DNA of 64,000 nucleotides from an uncultured Flavobacteriales bacterium. Lineage in GTDB: Bacteria; Bacteroidota; Bacteroidia; Flavobacteriales_D; Crocinitomicaceae. Of the stretch, positions 25,034 to 33,061 are shown piece by piece. Each line of letters starts with the position of its first letter. Within the stretch, counting starts at the first letter, position 1. The stretch lies in contig CAJAII010000064.1 in NCBI GenBank assembly GCA_903939755.1, positions 62,001 to 126,000 of the forward strand. Reading direction: 5' to 3'. The position numbers were made by a program, and so were the translations under genes. Below the pieces are notes generated by a model that was given only the letters and a program-made list of their open reading frames with translations, was not told where the DNA came from and searched no databases.

Positions 25034-25785
25034 TAATAGGGTGTAATAGCAGATTTGAAATTTTTTCCAAATTTTAAGGTGAGTGCTGTCTGTAGACTAG
25101 AAGAATGCGCTAAGAATTCAGTCCGTAAATCGATCGGATCTATTGCATTACAAATCACATCAAATAAGTCTAATTGAAGTGCAAAAGTATGCGTATTCGA
25201 AGCTGTTTTCACCCAATTTATCGCCGTGAAAGATTTTGTTTGAAGGTAGTTATCCGTACCAACATGAAAGCTAAAGTTATGATCATAGTTTTCAATGCCA
25301 TCCTGTAAAGTATCCGCTTTACCCTCTACACTAATGAAAATATACCCTGGATTCCAGCCCCAATGCATGGTGCCAGCGTTAGCGATATTTAATGGATTGT
25401 CAATTGGAAAAGTGGATGGGTCGTTATGGTTGATAAGGCTATCCACCCCTAAAATAAATTGTAAATCGGAAAATAAATTGACATCTTGCTCCACTTTCAA
25501 AAAATCATTACCAGAAAAAGCAAAATCAAAAAAGCCTACTTGCGCTAAACTATTTTGGCCATTTTTAAAGGTGGTACCAAAGAATTTTAAATCTGTAAAT
25601 TTAATTTTATATCCCTCTGTTGTCACATACACAGAATCAAGAAAAAGATGCGATGAATTGTATGTGGGCTGAACCGTTATCTCCAAGTAAGATTTAGGCG
25701 TTTCAATTGGCGTAGGCTTGTCTTTATTGCAAGAAAAAAGGCCGACCAAAGAAATGAGGAAGTATAATAAATAGCTTGATTTCAT
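25033..25785 (-). CDS. MbnP-like copper-binding lipoprotein
   Basis: This 250-aa protein has a lipoprotein signal (MKSSYLLYFLISLVGLFSC, lipobox Cys19). Its body follows the MbnP family: FLDSVYVTTEGYKIKFTDLK, then DLQFILGVDSLINH, then the signature TMHWGWNPGYIFISVEG (139-155) with Trp142 and Trp144, and FSFHVGTDN with His174. In characterised MbnP a conserved Trp is converted to kynurenine by the partner di-heme enzyme and helps bind copper. The partner is encoded immediately downstream with a one-base overlap. No methanobactin precursor or biosynthesis genes are present, so a general periplasmic copper role is more likely than methanobactin handling. Confidence 0.83.
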   Translation of the reverse strand: MKSSYLLYFLISLVGLFSCNKDKPTPIETPKSYLEITVQPTYNSSHLFLDSVYVTTEGYKIKFTDLKFFGTTFKNGQNSLAQVGFFDFAFSGNDFLKVEQDVNLFSDLQFILGVDSLINHNDPSTFPIDNPLNIANAGTMHWGWNPGYIFISVEGKADTLQDGIENYDHNFSFHVGTDNYLQTKSFTAINWVKTASNTHTFALQLDLFDVICNAIDPIDLRTEFLAHSSSLQTALTLKFGKNFKSAITPY

Positions 25786-25819
25786 TCAGTAAATATACTT
25801 GAAAGCATTGAGAATTTTG

Positions 25820-25827
25820 TACCTTTA
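25820..25827 (+). promoter_or_regulatory. Candidate -7 box upstream of the helicase-nuclease gene
   Basis: TACCTTTA at 25820-25827 differs from TAnnTTTG in the last base; a TTG at 25799-25801 lies 18 bases upstream. The ATG at 25848 is 20 bases downstream. The same short region must also serve the divergent MbnP-like gene. Confidence 0.4.
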
Positions 25828-25847
25828 TAGTAAAAAAAGTTCCATTG

Positions 25848-28800
25848 ATGGGTAACAACATAAGAGAAGAAAAGCCATTATTGGTAATGAGTGCTTCTGC
25901 AGGTAGCGGAAAAACCCATAAATTAGTCTTAGAATATTTATCGATATTACTGAAGGACACGAATAGTGTCGGGAAATTCAAGTCAATTGTTGCCATGACC
26001 TTTACCAATAAAGCGGCGCTGGAAATGAAAACCCGGATAATTGACACCTTAGATGGCCTCGCTAATCATAGCAACAACCAAAAGATACTATCCATGCAAA
26101 AAGACTTGCTGGAAATTCTCCCTATTTCAACGGAAGAATTAAATAGTCGGGCGAAACAAGCATTGCATGAAATTCTGCATGGCTATGAAGAGTTTCATGT
26201 CTCTACGATTGATAAATTCAATTTAAAACTTATTCGTTCTTTTAGTCGTGATTTAGAAATTCAAGGGGACTTCGAGGTAGTTTTAAATGAGAATCAGATC
26301 CTTACTGATGTCGTAGATTCTATGTTAAACAAGCTTGGAATTGTGGGGCATGAAAAACTAACAGCACTAGTTAAGCGCTATGCAAAATACAATTTTGAGG
26401 ATGGTCAAAAATGGAATTTTAGAGACCAACTAATTTCCTTTGCGAATGTTTTGAGCAATGAAAAATACCATGTGCCTATTCAAAAGCTCATTGAAATGAC
26501 ATTGGATGAGGCTGCTTTCAAAAATTTACTTGACGAAATTAAAAGCATTGAAACAGCCTTTTTAGCGGGAGCTCGATTGCTATTTAATCGATACACAGAC
26601 TTAGGACTATCAGAGGCTGCTATTAAGGGAAAATCGCTTATCAATAAACAATTACTCGCCCTTGGCGCATATGAATCGTTCCCGATAGATAAAGACAGTT
26701 TGTATACACCAAAGGTTCTAGAATCAATGGGTGATGAAATAAAATGCAGCTTTTTACCTAATCAGTTGAGATTGGATTGTCTAGCTTTTAATGAAGAATT
26801 TCAGGCAAGTCTAGCTAGAACTCTCTTGTTAGAAGCCTATAAAAGCAACTTTTTCAACATGGCATTGCTTCAATTCATTGCCAGTGAAATGGAGACCATC
26901 AAAAAAGAGGAGCAAATCATTCGAATATCTGAATTCAATAAAATGATTAGTGTTTTGGTTAGAGATGAAGAGGCGCCATACATTTATGAGCGATTAGGGA
27001 ACCGCTTAAATTATTTTCTTCTGGATGAATTTCAGGATACTTCAAGACTTCAATGGTTGAATCTTATTCCTTTAATTCACGAATCATTATCCAAAAACAA
27101 CCAAAACCTTATTGTTGGCGATCCAAAACAATCAATTTATCGATTTAACAATGGATTAGCGGACCAATTTGTGGCTTTGCCGGCCATCTACAACCCGGAA
27201 AAAAATGCCTTAACACAATCACAATCGGATTACTTTTTATCACGAGGCAGCATCGACACATTAACCAATAATTATAGATCCGCCGTTCAAATTGTGAACT
27301 TTAACAACCTGTTTTTTCAAAAACTTATTGAAAATTTATCTCCAAAATCTGCTCTATTCTATTCATCACTGCATCAGACCCCACAATCTAAGAAAGAAGG
27401 ATTTGTGCGAATTATCTCACAGCCAAAAGACTCGTTTGAAGGAGATTTGATTGACCCAATCATTGAAATAATCGAAAAATGTATTGCCGATGGCTATGAC
27501 CCAGCAGACATCTGCATCCTATCAGAAAAGAAAAAAATTGGGAATCAGATTGCCAATGGACTTACTAATGCGAATTATAAAGTAGTATCGGTTGATTCAC
27601 TATTAATAAGCAATGATTCAAAAGTTCGGCTATGTATTTCCTATTTGAAAAGAAGAGAAAAACCATCGAATACAACAGAAATAAAGCGTTTTGCAGAATG
27701 TTATTTTAGAATAAATCCAGATACAGGGAGCGAATACATTTCTTATTTTGAAGAAATTACCAATTCGAAAGGGAAGAAAATGAGGGTTTTTAATGAAGCG
27801 CGTTTCTTGAAGGATAAGTTTGGCGGAAATGATAATTTCTTTTGCTCCTATGAGAATTTGTATGACTTAATACAAAAGTTTTTCAAAATGATGGGGTGGA
27901 CAGAAACCAAGGAGGCCTATTTACATCATTTTGCAGATGTTTGTTTCGCCTTTCAATCCACAAGGCATTCTGACATTTCCTATTTCAACGAATTTATTCA
28001 AGAAAATAAAAATAATATAGCCATTCAATTACCTGATTCCAGGGACGCTATACAAGTAATGACGATTCATAAAGCAAAGGGATTGGAATTTCCAATAGTG
28101 ATTTTGCCACAGATCGACTATTTTTTACGATTCATGTCACATTCGAAATTCCTAATTGATGCCGGAGAACAAATGATCTATAAAAACCTCTCTCTTAATA
28201 GTGGCATTGAACCCGTAAGGTTATTTTCAGAAGAAGAGAAGGAACTAATCCTAACAGATAAGATGAATCTTTTTTATGTTGCGATGACACGACCTGAAAA
28301 TAGGCTTTATGCCTTTAATCATTTCGGTAAAGGTAATTTCGGGGAATTGATTCATAAATCCTTATTGGCCATTTCTGAAGATCCAAACAAAGATGCTATA
28401 CCTTTAGTTATTGAGTACGGAAATGAAAACGAAGCAAAGTCAGAAGAAATTCCTCGGGAAGACACTTTTTATTGCCCTTCAGAAAACACCGAAAGACTTT
28501 GGTACCCTGACATCGTATTGCGAGCAAATCAAGAAGGAAGTTTCACCTCTGAAGAAATCGTTTATGGAAACAGCTTTCACTTATTAATGGCTCAAGTTAA
28601 TAAAATAGAAGAGCTCGAAAAAAAACTGAATGAGTTAGTTGCCAATGGAGAGATTGATCGTAAATATGAATCCAAACTTATAAGCGAAACGAAAGGACTT
28701 TTGGAGCATCCAATTTATAAAAACAGCATTGAGCAATCACATGAAATTCGCAGCGAAGCAAGTATATTAGTTGGTCCAAATGAAATAAAAAGACCGGACA

Positions 28801-28976
28801 AACTCATCTTTTTAGTGGACAAAATTATTGTTATTGATTTTAAAACCGGTGCAAAACAAGCCGCACATGCAACACAAATTAATCAGTATAAACTATTTTT
28901 GAATGAAATGTTTGACCTGCCAATAGAAACTTATTTATACTATTCGCGTGATAACGAATTAGTCATTTTCGAATAA
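25848..28976 (+). CDS. UvrD-family helicase with C-terminal PD-(D/E)XK nuclease (AddA/RecB-like)
   Basis: Start chosen at the ATG 25848; the frame is open from the TTG at 25845. The 1042-aa product carries the superfamily 1 helicase motifs in order: Walker A SASAGSGKTHKL (about 14-25), AMTFTNKAALEMK (motif Ia), the Walker B LLDEFQDTSRLQW (about 388-400), VGDPKQSIYRF (motif III), NYRS (motif IV), VMTIHKAKGLEFPIVILP (motif V) and LFYVAMTRPENRLY (motif VI). The C-terminus has a nuclease core: GNSFHLLMA, PDKLIFLVDKIIVIDFKTG and QINQYKLFL. This is the layout of AddA/RecB, the DNA end-processing helicase-nuclease of double-strand break repair. The usual partner (AddB-like) is not in the window. The 3' end overlaps the convergent gene by 18 bases. 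Confidence 0.92.
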   Translation: MGNNIREEKPLLVMSASAGSGKTHKLVLEYLSILLKDTNSVGKFKSIVAMTFTNKAALEMKTRIIDTLDGLANHSNNQKILSMQKDLLEILPISTEELNSRAKQALHEILHGYEEFHVSTIDKFNLKLIRSFSRDLEIQGDFEVVLNENQILTDVVDSMLNKLGIVGHEKLTALVKRYAKYNFEDGQKWNFRDQLISFANVLSNEKYHVPIQKLIEMTLDEAAFKNLLDEIKSIETAFLAGARLLFNRYTDLGLSEAAIKGKSLINKQLLALGAYESFPIDKDSLYTPKVLESMGDEIKCSFLPNQLRLDCLAFNEEFQASLARTLLLEAYKSNFFNMALLQFIASEMETIKKEEQIIRISEFNKMISVLVRDEEAPYIYERLGNRLNYFLLDEFQDTSRLQWLNLIPLIHESLSKNNQNLIVGDPKQSIYRFNNGLADQFVALPAIYNPEKNALTQSQSDYFLSRGSIDTLTNNYRSAVQIVNFNNLFFQKLIENLSPKSALFYSSLHQTPQSKKEGFVRIISQPKDSFEGDLIDPIIEIIEKCIADGYDPADICILSEKKKIGNQIANGLTNANYKVVSVDSLLISNDSKVRLCISYLKRREKPSNTTEIKRFAECYFRINPDTGSEYISYFEEITNSKGKKMRVFNEARFLKDKFGGNDNFFCSYENLYDLIQKFFKMMGWTETKEAYLHHFADVCFAFQSTRHSDISYFNEFIQENKNNIAIQLPDSRDAIQVMTIHKAKGLEFPIVILPQIDYFLRFMSHSKFLIDAGEQMIYKNLSLNSGIEPVRLFSEEEKELILTDKMNLFYVAMTRPENRLYAFNHFGKGNFGELIHKSLLAISEDPNKDAIPLVIEYGNENEAKSEEIPREDTFYCPSENTERLWYPDIVLRANQEGSFTSEEIVYGNSFHLLMAQVNKIEELEKKLNELVANGEIDRKYESKLISETKGLLEHPIYKNSIEQSHEIRSEASILVGPNEIKRPDKLIFLVDKIIVIDFKTGAKQAAHATQINQYKLFLNEMFDLPIETYLYYSRDNELVIFE

Positions 28977-29648
28977 AATAGCAGGCGCTGCACTTTTAAG
29001 AAAGGTATAAATAATCGGATGAGGAATGTCTCTTGTAGAAGAAACTTGGGGGTAAAAAGCACAGGCAATGAAAAAGGGATAGCCTTTTAGAGAAAAAATT
29101 TCAGGGTCATCGAATTGGTTTTTAGCTTCTATATCAATCCAATCACCTGACAAATCATTCAGCAACTTAGGATACAAGCTATAGCGAGCAGCTGTTAACT
29201 CCGTAGTCGTGAAGTTTTCATAAAGCTTCGTGAAAATTCTAGAGGAAGGAGCGATTTCTATCTGTTCAAAATAAGGACCTGAAGATAGATTTTCGGAAAT
29301 TAACTTTTCTCCGCCTTTATTAAGATTGTTATACGATATAAGAAACTCCATGAGGATTTTGAAACTTTCACCTGTTGCAAGAACTGGTTTGTCGAGTTCC
29401 AACAATCGCTTGAAAATTCCATTCAGAAAGAAGGCATTTTGAAATGGACCTGGAGCGATCCAAAAAGCATCAAATTCTTGGAAATAGCTTGGTTTTTCTT
29501 TCGCGGCATCGTTGATCTTAATCCAATAGTAATTTATTTCTAAATCCAAAAAATTAGAGGCATGATCTAACGAGAGGTTGGTCGCTTGATGGGCATTGAA
29601 AGTAAAGTTGTAATCCCCAATTATGGCAATTTTTAATGGATCCATCAT
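28959..29648 (-). CDS. Class I glutamine-amidotransferase-like protein lacking the catalytic triad
   Basis: This 229-aa protein follows the amidotransferase domain of CTP synthase: IAIIGDYNFTFNAHQATNLS, then FDAFWIAPGPFQN, then PVLATGESFKILMEF, then FFIACAFYPQVSSTRDI. In the family the nucleophile elbow is GxCxG and the third motif is FHPE. Here the Cys position is Gly93 (ATGES), the His is Tyr199 and the Glu is Gln201 (FYPQ). All three triad residues are therefore lost, so glutaminase activity is not expected; a binding or regulatory role is more likely. It converges on the helicase-nuclease gene with an 18-base overlap at the 3' ends. Confidence 0.8.
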   Translation of the reverse strand: MMDPLKIAIIGDYNFTFNAHQATNLSLDHASNFLDLEINYYWIKINDAAKEKPSYFQEFDAFWIAPGPFQNAFFLNGIFKRLLELDKPVLATGESFKILMEFLISYNNLNKGGEKLISENLSSGPYFEQIEIAPSSRIFTKLYENFTTTELTAARYSLYPKLLNDLSGDWIDIEAKNQFDDPEIFSLKGYPFFIACAFYPQVSSTRDIPHPIIYTFLKSAAPAILFEND

Positions 29649-29676
29649 TTAAAAATAACCGGTGTGATCGACGATC

Positions 29677-30315
29677 TTATTTTTTAAAATAGCCGATGTA
29701 TTTTCCATTTTGCATTTGCAAAGAATCTAACAAGCCAGAAACTGGATTGACTCTGTACACATAACATGAAAAATTACAATCAAAAAACGAATAATCTCCT
29801 GTATTATCGGATTGTTGCTTAATGTTAGAAAATGTCACTGAGTTAGGAACATTATATAATTCTCTAGATACCCAAACAGAACTATTGTTGTCGGTGTAAG
29901 TTACTTCAAAACCAAATGCGTTAACATTATCCGCATAATCCTGTAAATTAATCGCTGAATTCGTATGGAAATTATTAAACATGGTAAGAGTTGGCTCTGT
30001 GTTAGCTGCTGCATCCCAATTACATGCTCCAAATTTTAAACGTACAGAAAGCGGCTGGTTTGGCGAAAGCATTTCAGTCATGTAAACCATGTATGAAGGA
30101 TTTGGCGAAGGATTAACATCAATAATGTTTTGTGTGTTTCCTAAATAGCCATTTACGTTTTGAGTAAGCTCTACTTGGGTTCCATTGATATAACCACTGA
30201 ATGAACAGTTCAGGTTAACGGTACTAACTGGTGGTGGAATAACCTCGTGCTCTATACATGAAGTTGCTATTACCAATAAAAATGCGATGGATAGAAATGT
30301 AAAAGTAGATTTCAT
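29677..30315 (-). CDS. Putative lipoprotein, unknown function
   Basis: The ATG at 30315 gives a clean lipoprotein signal (MKSTFTFLSIAFLLVIATSC, lipobox Cys20) for a 212-aa product; the ATG at 30336 would add seven residues and is in the same frame. The mature part is beta-rich with FSGYINGTQVELTQNVNGYL, ACNWDA and CNFSCYVYRV. No family is recognised. It has its own promoter-like sequence and no close partner except the amidotransferase-like gene 28 bases downstream. Confidence 0.78.
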   Translation of the reverse strand: MKSTFTFLSIAFLLVIATSCIEHEVIPPPVSTVNLNCSFSGYINGTQVELTQNVNGYLGNTQNIIDVNPSPNPSYMVYMTEMLSPNQPLSVRLKFGACNWDAAANTEPTLTMFNNFHTNSAINLQDYADNVNAFGFEVTYTDNNSSVWVSRELYNVPNSVTFSNIKQQSDNTGDYSFFDCNFSCYVYRVNPVSGLLDSLQMQNGKYIGYFKK

Positions 30316-30333
30316 AGTATACGAATTAGTAAG

Positions 30334-30365
30334 CAAATATAAACGAATTAACGCAAAATATCAAA
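30334..30365 (-). promoter_or_regulatory. Bacteroidota-type promoter for the lipoprotein gene
   Basis: Reading leftward, TTTG (30365-30362) is followed after 20 bases by TATATTTG (30341-30334), a full match to TTTG-N20-TAnnTTTG. The ATG at 30315 is 18 bases further on. Confidence 0.6.
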
Positions 30366-30707
30366 AAAAGATGCCTTCGCACCGAAAAAATAAATAAACC
30401 GGAATTAAGCTCCCCTCCCGAAACTAATGTTGGTGTTTTTTTTTATGTGCATCGCGCAATTATAAAGCCTATCGGGGAGGATGAGTATGATGAGGAATAG
30501 ATTTTTGGATGAAGATAAACATATAAGCGCCAATATATATGGACGACTAAAATGAAAAATTATTAGAAGTAATATGACCCTGTGACGAACAAAAGAAGAT
30601 GGGTTAAAGTAATTATTTATTGTCTAACCATTTTGGCGGCTTCATGAAAACGGATAATTGGTTCACTCAACACCTTTGAATCGTGTACGCTATATCTAGG
30701 CAAAAAA

Positions 30708-30727
30708 AAACCTTCCGAAGAAGGTTT
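30708..30727 (-). terminator. Rho-independent terminator of the glycine-rich T9SS gene
   Basis: Reading leftward, AAACCTTC and GAAGGTTT form a perfect 8-bp stem with loop TTCG, followed by a further run of T (complement of the A run at 30702-30707). It lies about 32 bases past the stop of the gene at 30760. Confidence 0.82.
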
Positions 30728-30759
30728 AATGATTGCAAGAAACGAAGAATAACTTCCCC

Positions 30760-32559
30760 TTATAGTTTCGTAAATCGAACTACGGAAGATTCCCCTTTAA
30801 ATCTAAGGTTATATACGCCAGCCTTCAATGATTGAACATCAATCGTGGTATTAACTCCATTCAATACACCAGAAAGCACTTCCTTTCCTTCAATATTCAT
30901 TATTGAATAAGAATCGAAATGAGCCTTAGTAAACTTTACGGTTAATGTCGTTGAGGTTGGATTAGGATATACAGATGCGCTTGTTGCTAATTCAGATAAA
31001 CCCGTATAATTAACGATCAGATCAATTGTTAATACACTATCACACCCATTAGCATTTTGTAAAACTTGCATGTATTGTCCACTTTGATAATACACTTCGC
31101 CATTTACATTAACGCTATCGATCCCTGTTAAGTTAATTTGATTCTGAGTAGGTTGGTTCACGGTAAGTGAAACACTGCTGGAATTTGAACATCCATTTGC
31201 ATCCAAACCAGTAACATTAAATACACCAGAAGTTGCAATTGAAACTGGAACTCCAGCAACAATTCCATTATTCCATTGATATGTCAATGCCCCTTGTGCT
31301 TGAAAAACAACACTATCTCCAGCACAAATTAGATTTGGACTAACACTAGCAGTTACATTAGGAAGAGTGAAAAGTGATAATGAATAAGGCGCAGATGGTG
31401 CACTTGATAAATTACACCCTGCATTTACAGCAACCACAGAAATAGTTCCTGGGCCAGTCGCAGAAACCACAATACTGTTGGTGCCTTGACCACTGTTAAC
31501 ACTAATTCCACCAGTAGTAGTCCAAACATAATTCGTAGCTAAATTTTCTGATGAACATGATATTGGCAAGGTAGAACCAGCACAAATTCCTTGAGCATTT
31601 AAAAGAACTGTAGGGGTTGTTGGTGTGGAACTCGTATAAGTAATGGTTACTAGACCATTTCCTACCAACTGCCCTGTCGCAATTATTCCGTTTAACACAC
31701 CACCAATGTACGACGTTCCCCCGCCGCCGCCACCACCAGCTCCTTTCGAATTACCTGAACAACCAGTAGTCCCTGCAGAACCTCCGCCGCCACTTCCGCC
31801 ACCAAGGTAACCACCACCTCCGCCGCCACCAGAAGGAAAGGAAATTCCAGAAGTACAGCAACAATTTTGTCCTCCTCCACCATTAGCCCCAACTGATGTT
31901 AAGGTTGAATTACCTGGCAGACCTAGAAAACCTCCACAACCAATTCCAGCAGGACCAAACGCTCCTTGTACTCCTAAATAGTTCCCACCTTTACCTCCTC
32001 CAGCAACACCTCCAGCTGTTGGAGAGTCAACGCCATCTATTCCAATACCACCAACACCAGCTCCTCCAGCTCCACCATCTCCAGGACTAGGTACTCCATC
32101 CGTACATCCAGCATTTCCGCCGCCGCCGCCGCCGCCAGCTACTAGAATACGGTATGCTTCCGTTACACCTCCAAAACGAACATCACTAGCACCTCCACCA
32201 GCACCAAAAAGATTATCACCACCATTTCCACCGCCGTTAAATCCACCAACACCATTTGAACCAGCACCACCAACATAAATGGTGATAACATCCCCTTGAT
32301 TAACTTGTTTCCATCCAACTGCATGCCCTCCATTTCCTCCAGCACCGCCTAAATTTCCAGCTGGTGCAGTTAATCCTGCTTGTCCTTGACCTCCCCAGGC
32401 TTCAATAAATATTGAATCTACTGCACAGGGAACAATAAATGTTTGTGATGAACCTGTATAATTGAATGTAGCTTGCGTTTGCCCAAAAGCTGCTCCAGAA
32501 AGAACGGTAAATGCCATTATACAAAACATTCCTTTTATCATAAGTAATCTTGTTTTCAT
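30760..32559 (-). CDS. Glycine-rich T9SS type A sorting-domain protein
   Basis: This 599-aa protein has a signal peptide (about 1-26, ending SGAAFGQ). Residues 30-305 begin with FNYTGSSQTFIVPCAVDSIF and IEAWGGQGQ, then run through long Gly repeats (GGGGGGGNAG, GGGGGGGYLGGGSGGGG) with GGASDVRFGG, AYRILVAGGGG and GTSYIGG. This is the glycine-rich domain type seen in bacterial secreted proteins and in the extracellular region of ALK/LTK receptors. Two Ig/PKD-like domains follow (about 310-470). The C-terminus is a type A sorting domain: ASVYPNPTSTTLTVKF, then YSIMNIEGKEVLSG, then AGVYNLRFKGESSVVRF. It is expected on the cell surface or released; the function of the glycine-rich part is not known. 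Confidence 0.88.
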   Translation of the reverse strand: MKTRLLMIKGMFCIMAFTVLSGAAFGQTQATFNYTGSSQTFIVPCAVDSIFIEAWGGQGQAGLTAPAGNLGGAGGNGGHAVGWKQVNQGDVITIYVGGAGSNGVGGFNGGGNGGDNLFGAGGGASDVRFGGVTEAYRILVAGGGGGGGNAGCTDGVPSPGDGGAGGAGVGGIGIDGVDSPTAGGVAGGGKGGNYLGVQGAFGPAGIGCGGFLGLPGNSTLTSVGANGGGGQNCCCTSGISFPSGGGGGGGYLGGGSGGGGSAGTTGCSGNSKGAGGGGGGGTSYIGGVLNGIIATGQLVGNGLVTITYTSSTPTTPTVLLNAQGICAGSTLPISCSSENLATNYVWTTTGGISVNSGQGTNSIVVSATGPGTISVVAVNAGCNLSSAPSAPYSLSLFTLPNVTASVSPNLICAGDSVVFQAQGALTYQWNNGIVAGVPVSIATSGVFNVTGLDANGCSNSSSVSLTVNQPTQNQINLTGIDSVNVNGEVYYQSGQYMQVLQNANGCDSVLTIDLIVNYTGLSELATSASVYPNPTSTTLTVKFTKAHFDSYSIMNIEGKEVLSGVLNGVNTTIDVQSLKAGVYNLRFKGESSVVRFTKL

Positions 32560-32949
32560 ATTAATATATTTAAAAAAAATGCAAATTTAATAATTTTTCC
32601 TTCCTACAATTAAATGGATGGGAATAATTCGCCTCTTCTGAAAAATATAATTTTAAAGTTCATAGAACCATAATAAAGGAAGTATTTTTCTTAACTATTT
32701 AAATATCTTCTTACCTAGTTAATTTTATTATAAAAAAGGGAATTGAAATCCCATTTACAAACAATCCTAGCTACATGCGTGATTAATCCCTGCAGATTTT
32801 AAATCAAACAAAGCGCTTATCAATACTTCTCATTTTCTGATTTTTCTCTAAAAGTGTGGAATGAGTTTGAGAATGATTCAAAACAAAAATCAGAATGACA
32901 CTTTTAGCCCTATGTTTATCGAAGGGTATCGATCTTATTTTCTTTTTTG
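32560..32949. other. AT-rich intergenic stretch with interleaved inverted repeats
   Basis: No gene is supported. The left part should hold the promoter of the glycine-rich gene. The right part holds the interleaved complementary blocks at 32835-32907, and then the 3' flank of tRNA-Arg. I see no other RNA or repeat. Confidence 0.5.
32835..32907. repeat. Interleaved inverted repeats (A-B-A'-B' arrangement)
   Basis: Block A (32835-32845, TTCTGATTTTT) is the perfect reverse complement of A' (32885-32895, AAAAATCAGAA). Block B (32848-32857, CTAAAAGTGT) is the perfect reverse complement of B' (32898-32907, ACACTTTTAG). The spacers A-B and A'-B' are both two bases. The order is A, B, A', B', so the two stems cannot nest; as RNA they could form only one stem at a time or an H-type pseudoknot. 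Confidence 0.7.
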
Positions 32950-33021
32950 TGACCTCGCTAGGAATCGAACCTAGATCAAAAGTTTAGGAAACTTCTATTC
33001 TATCCGTTGAACTACGAAGTC
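32950..33021 (-). tRNA. tRNA-Arg (anticodon CCU)
   Basis: Reading leftward, the 72-base sequence folds as a tRNA. The acceptor stem is GACTTCG with CGAGGTC (one G-T pair), discriminator A. The D arm contains GTTC-AACGGATA-GAAT. The anticodon stem is GAAGT with ACTTT and the loop TTCCTAA, giving anticodon CCT. The T arm is CTAGG-TTCGATT-CCTAG. It decodes AGG. CCA is not encoded. It sits between the glycine-rich gene and the carboxypeptidase gene on the same strand. Confidence 0.94.
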
Positions 33022-33061
33022 AGGGTTGCAAAAATAAGTTAATTTTCGCTTTGAACTGAAA

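Larger units (their letters stand above)
30316..30759. other. Intergenic stretch between two leftward genes
   Basis: It holds a promoter for the lipoprotein gene at its left end (30334-30365) and a terminator for the glycine-rich T9SS gene at its right end (30708-30727). The middle has a weak complementary pair around 30410-30420 (CTCCCCTCCCGA) and 30472-30482 (TCGGGGAGGA). No gene or RNA is recognised. Confidence 0.5.

Noticed and set aside
23963-25785. Methanobactin biosynthesis locus
   Set aside because: Only MbnP- and MbnH-like genes are present; no precursor peptide, MbnB or MbnC homologue is visible.
28959-29648. Active CTP synthase or active glutamine amidotransferase
   Set aside because: The synthase domain is absent and the Cys-His-Glu triad is replaced by Gly, Tyr and Gln.
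31692-32345. Additional open frames on both strands within the glycine-rich gene
   Set aside because: They are by-products of the GGN-rich codon repeats and have low-complexity translations.
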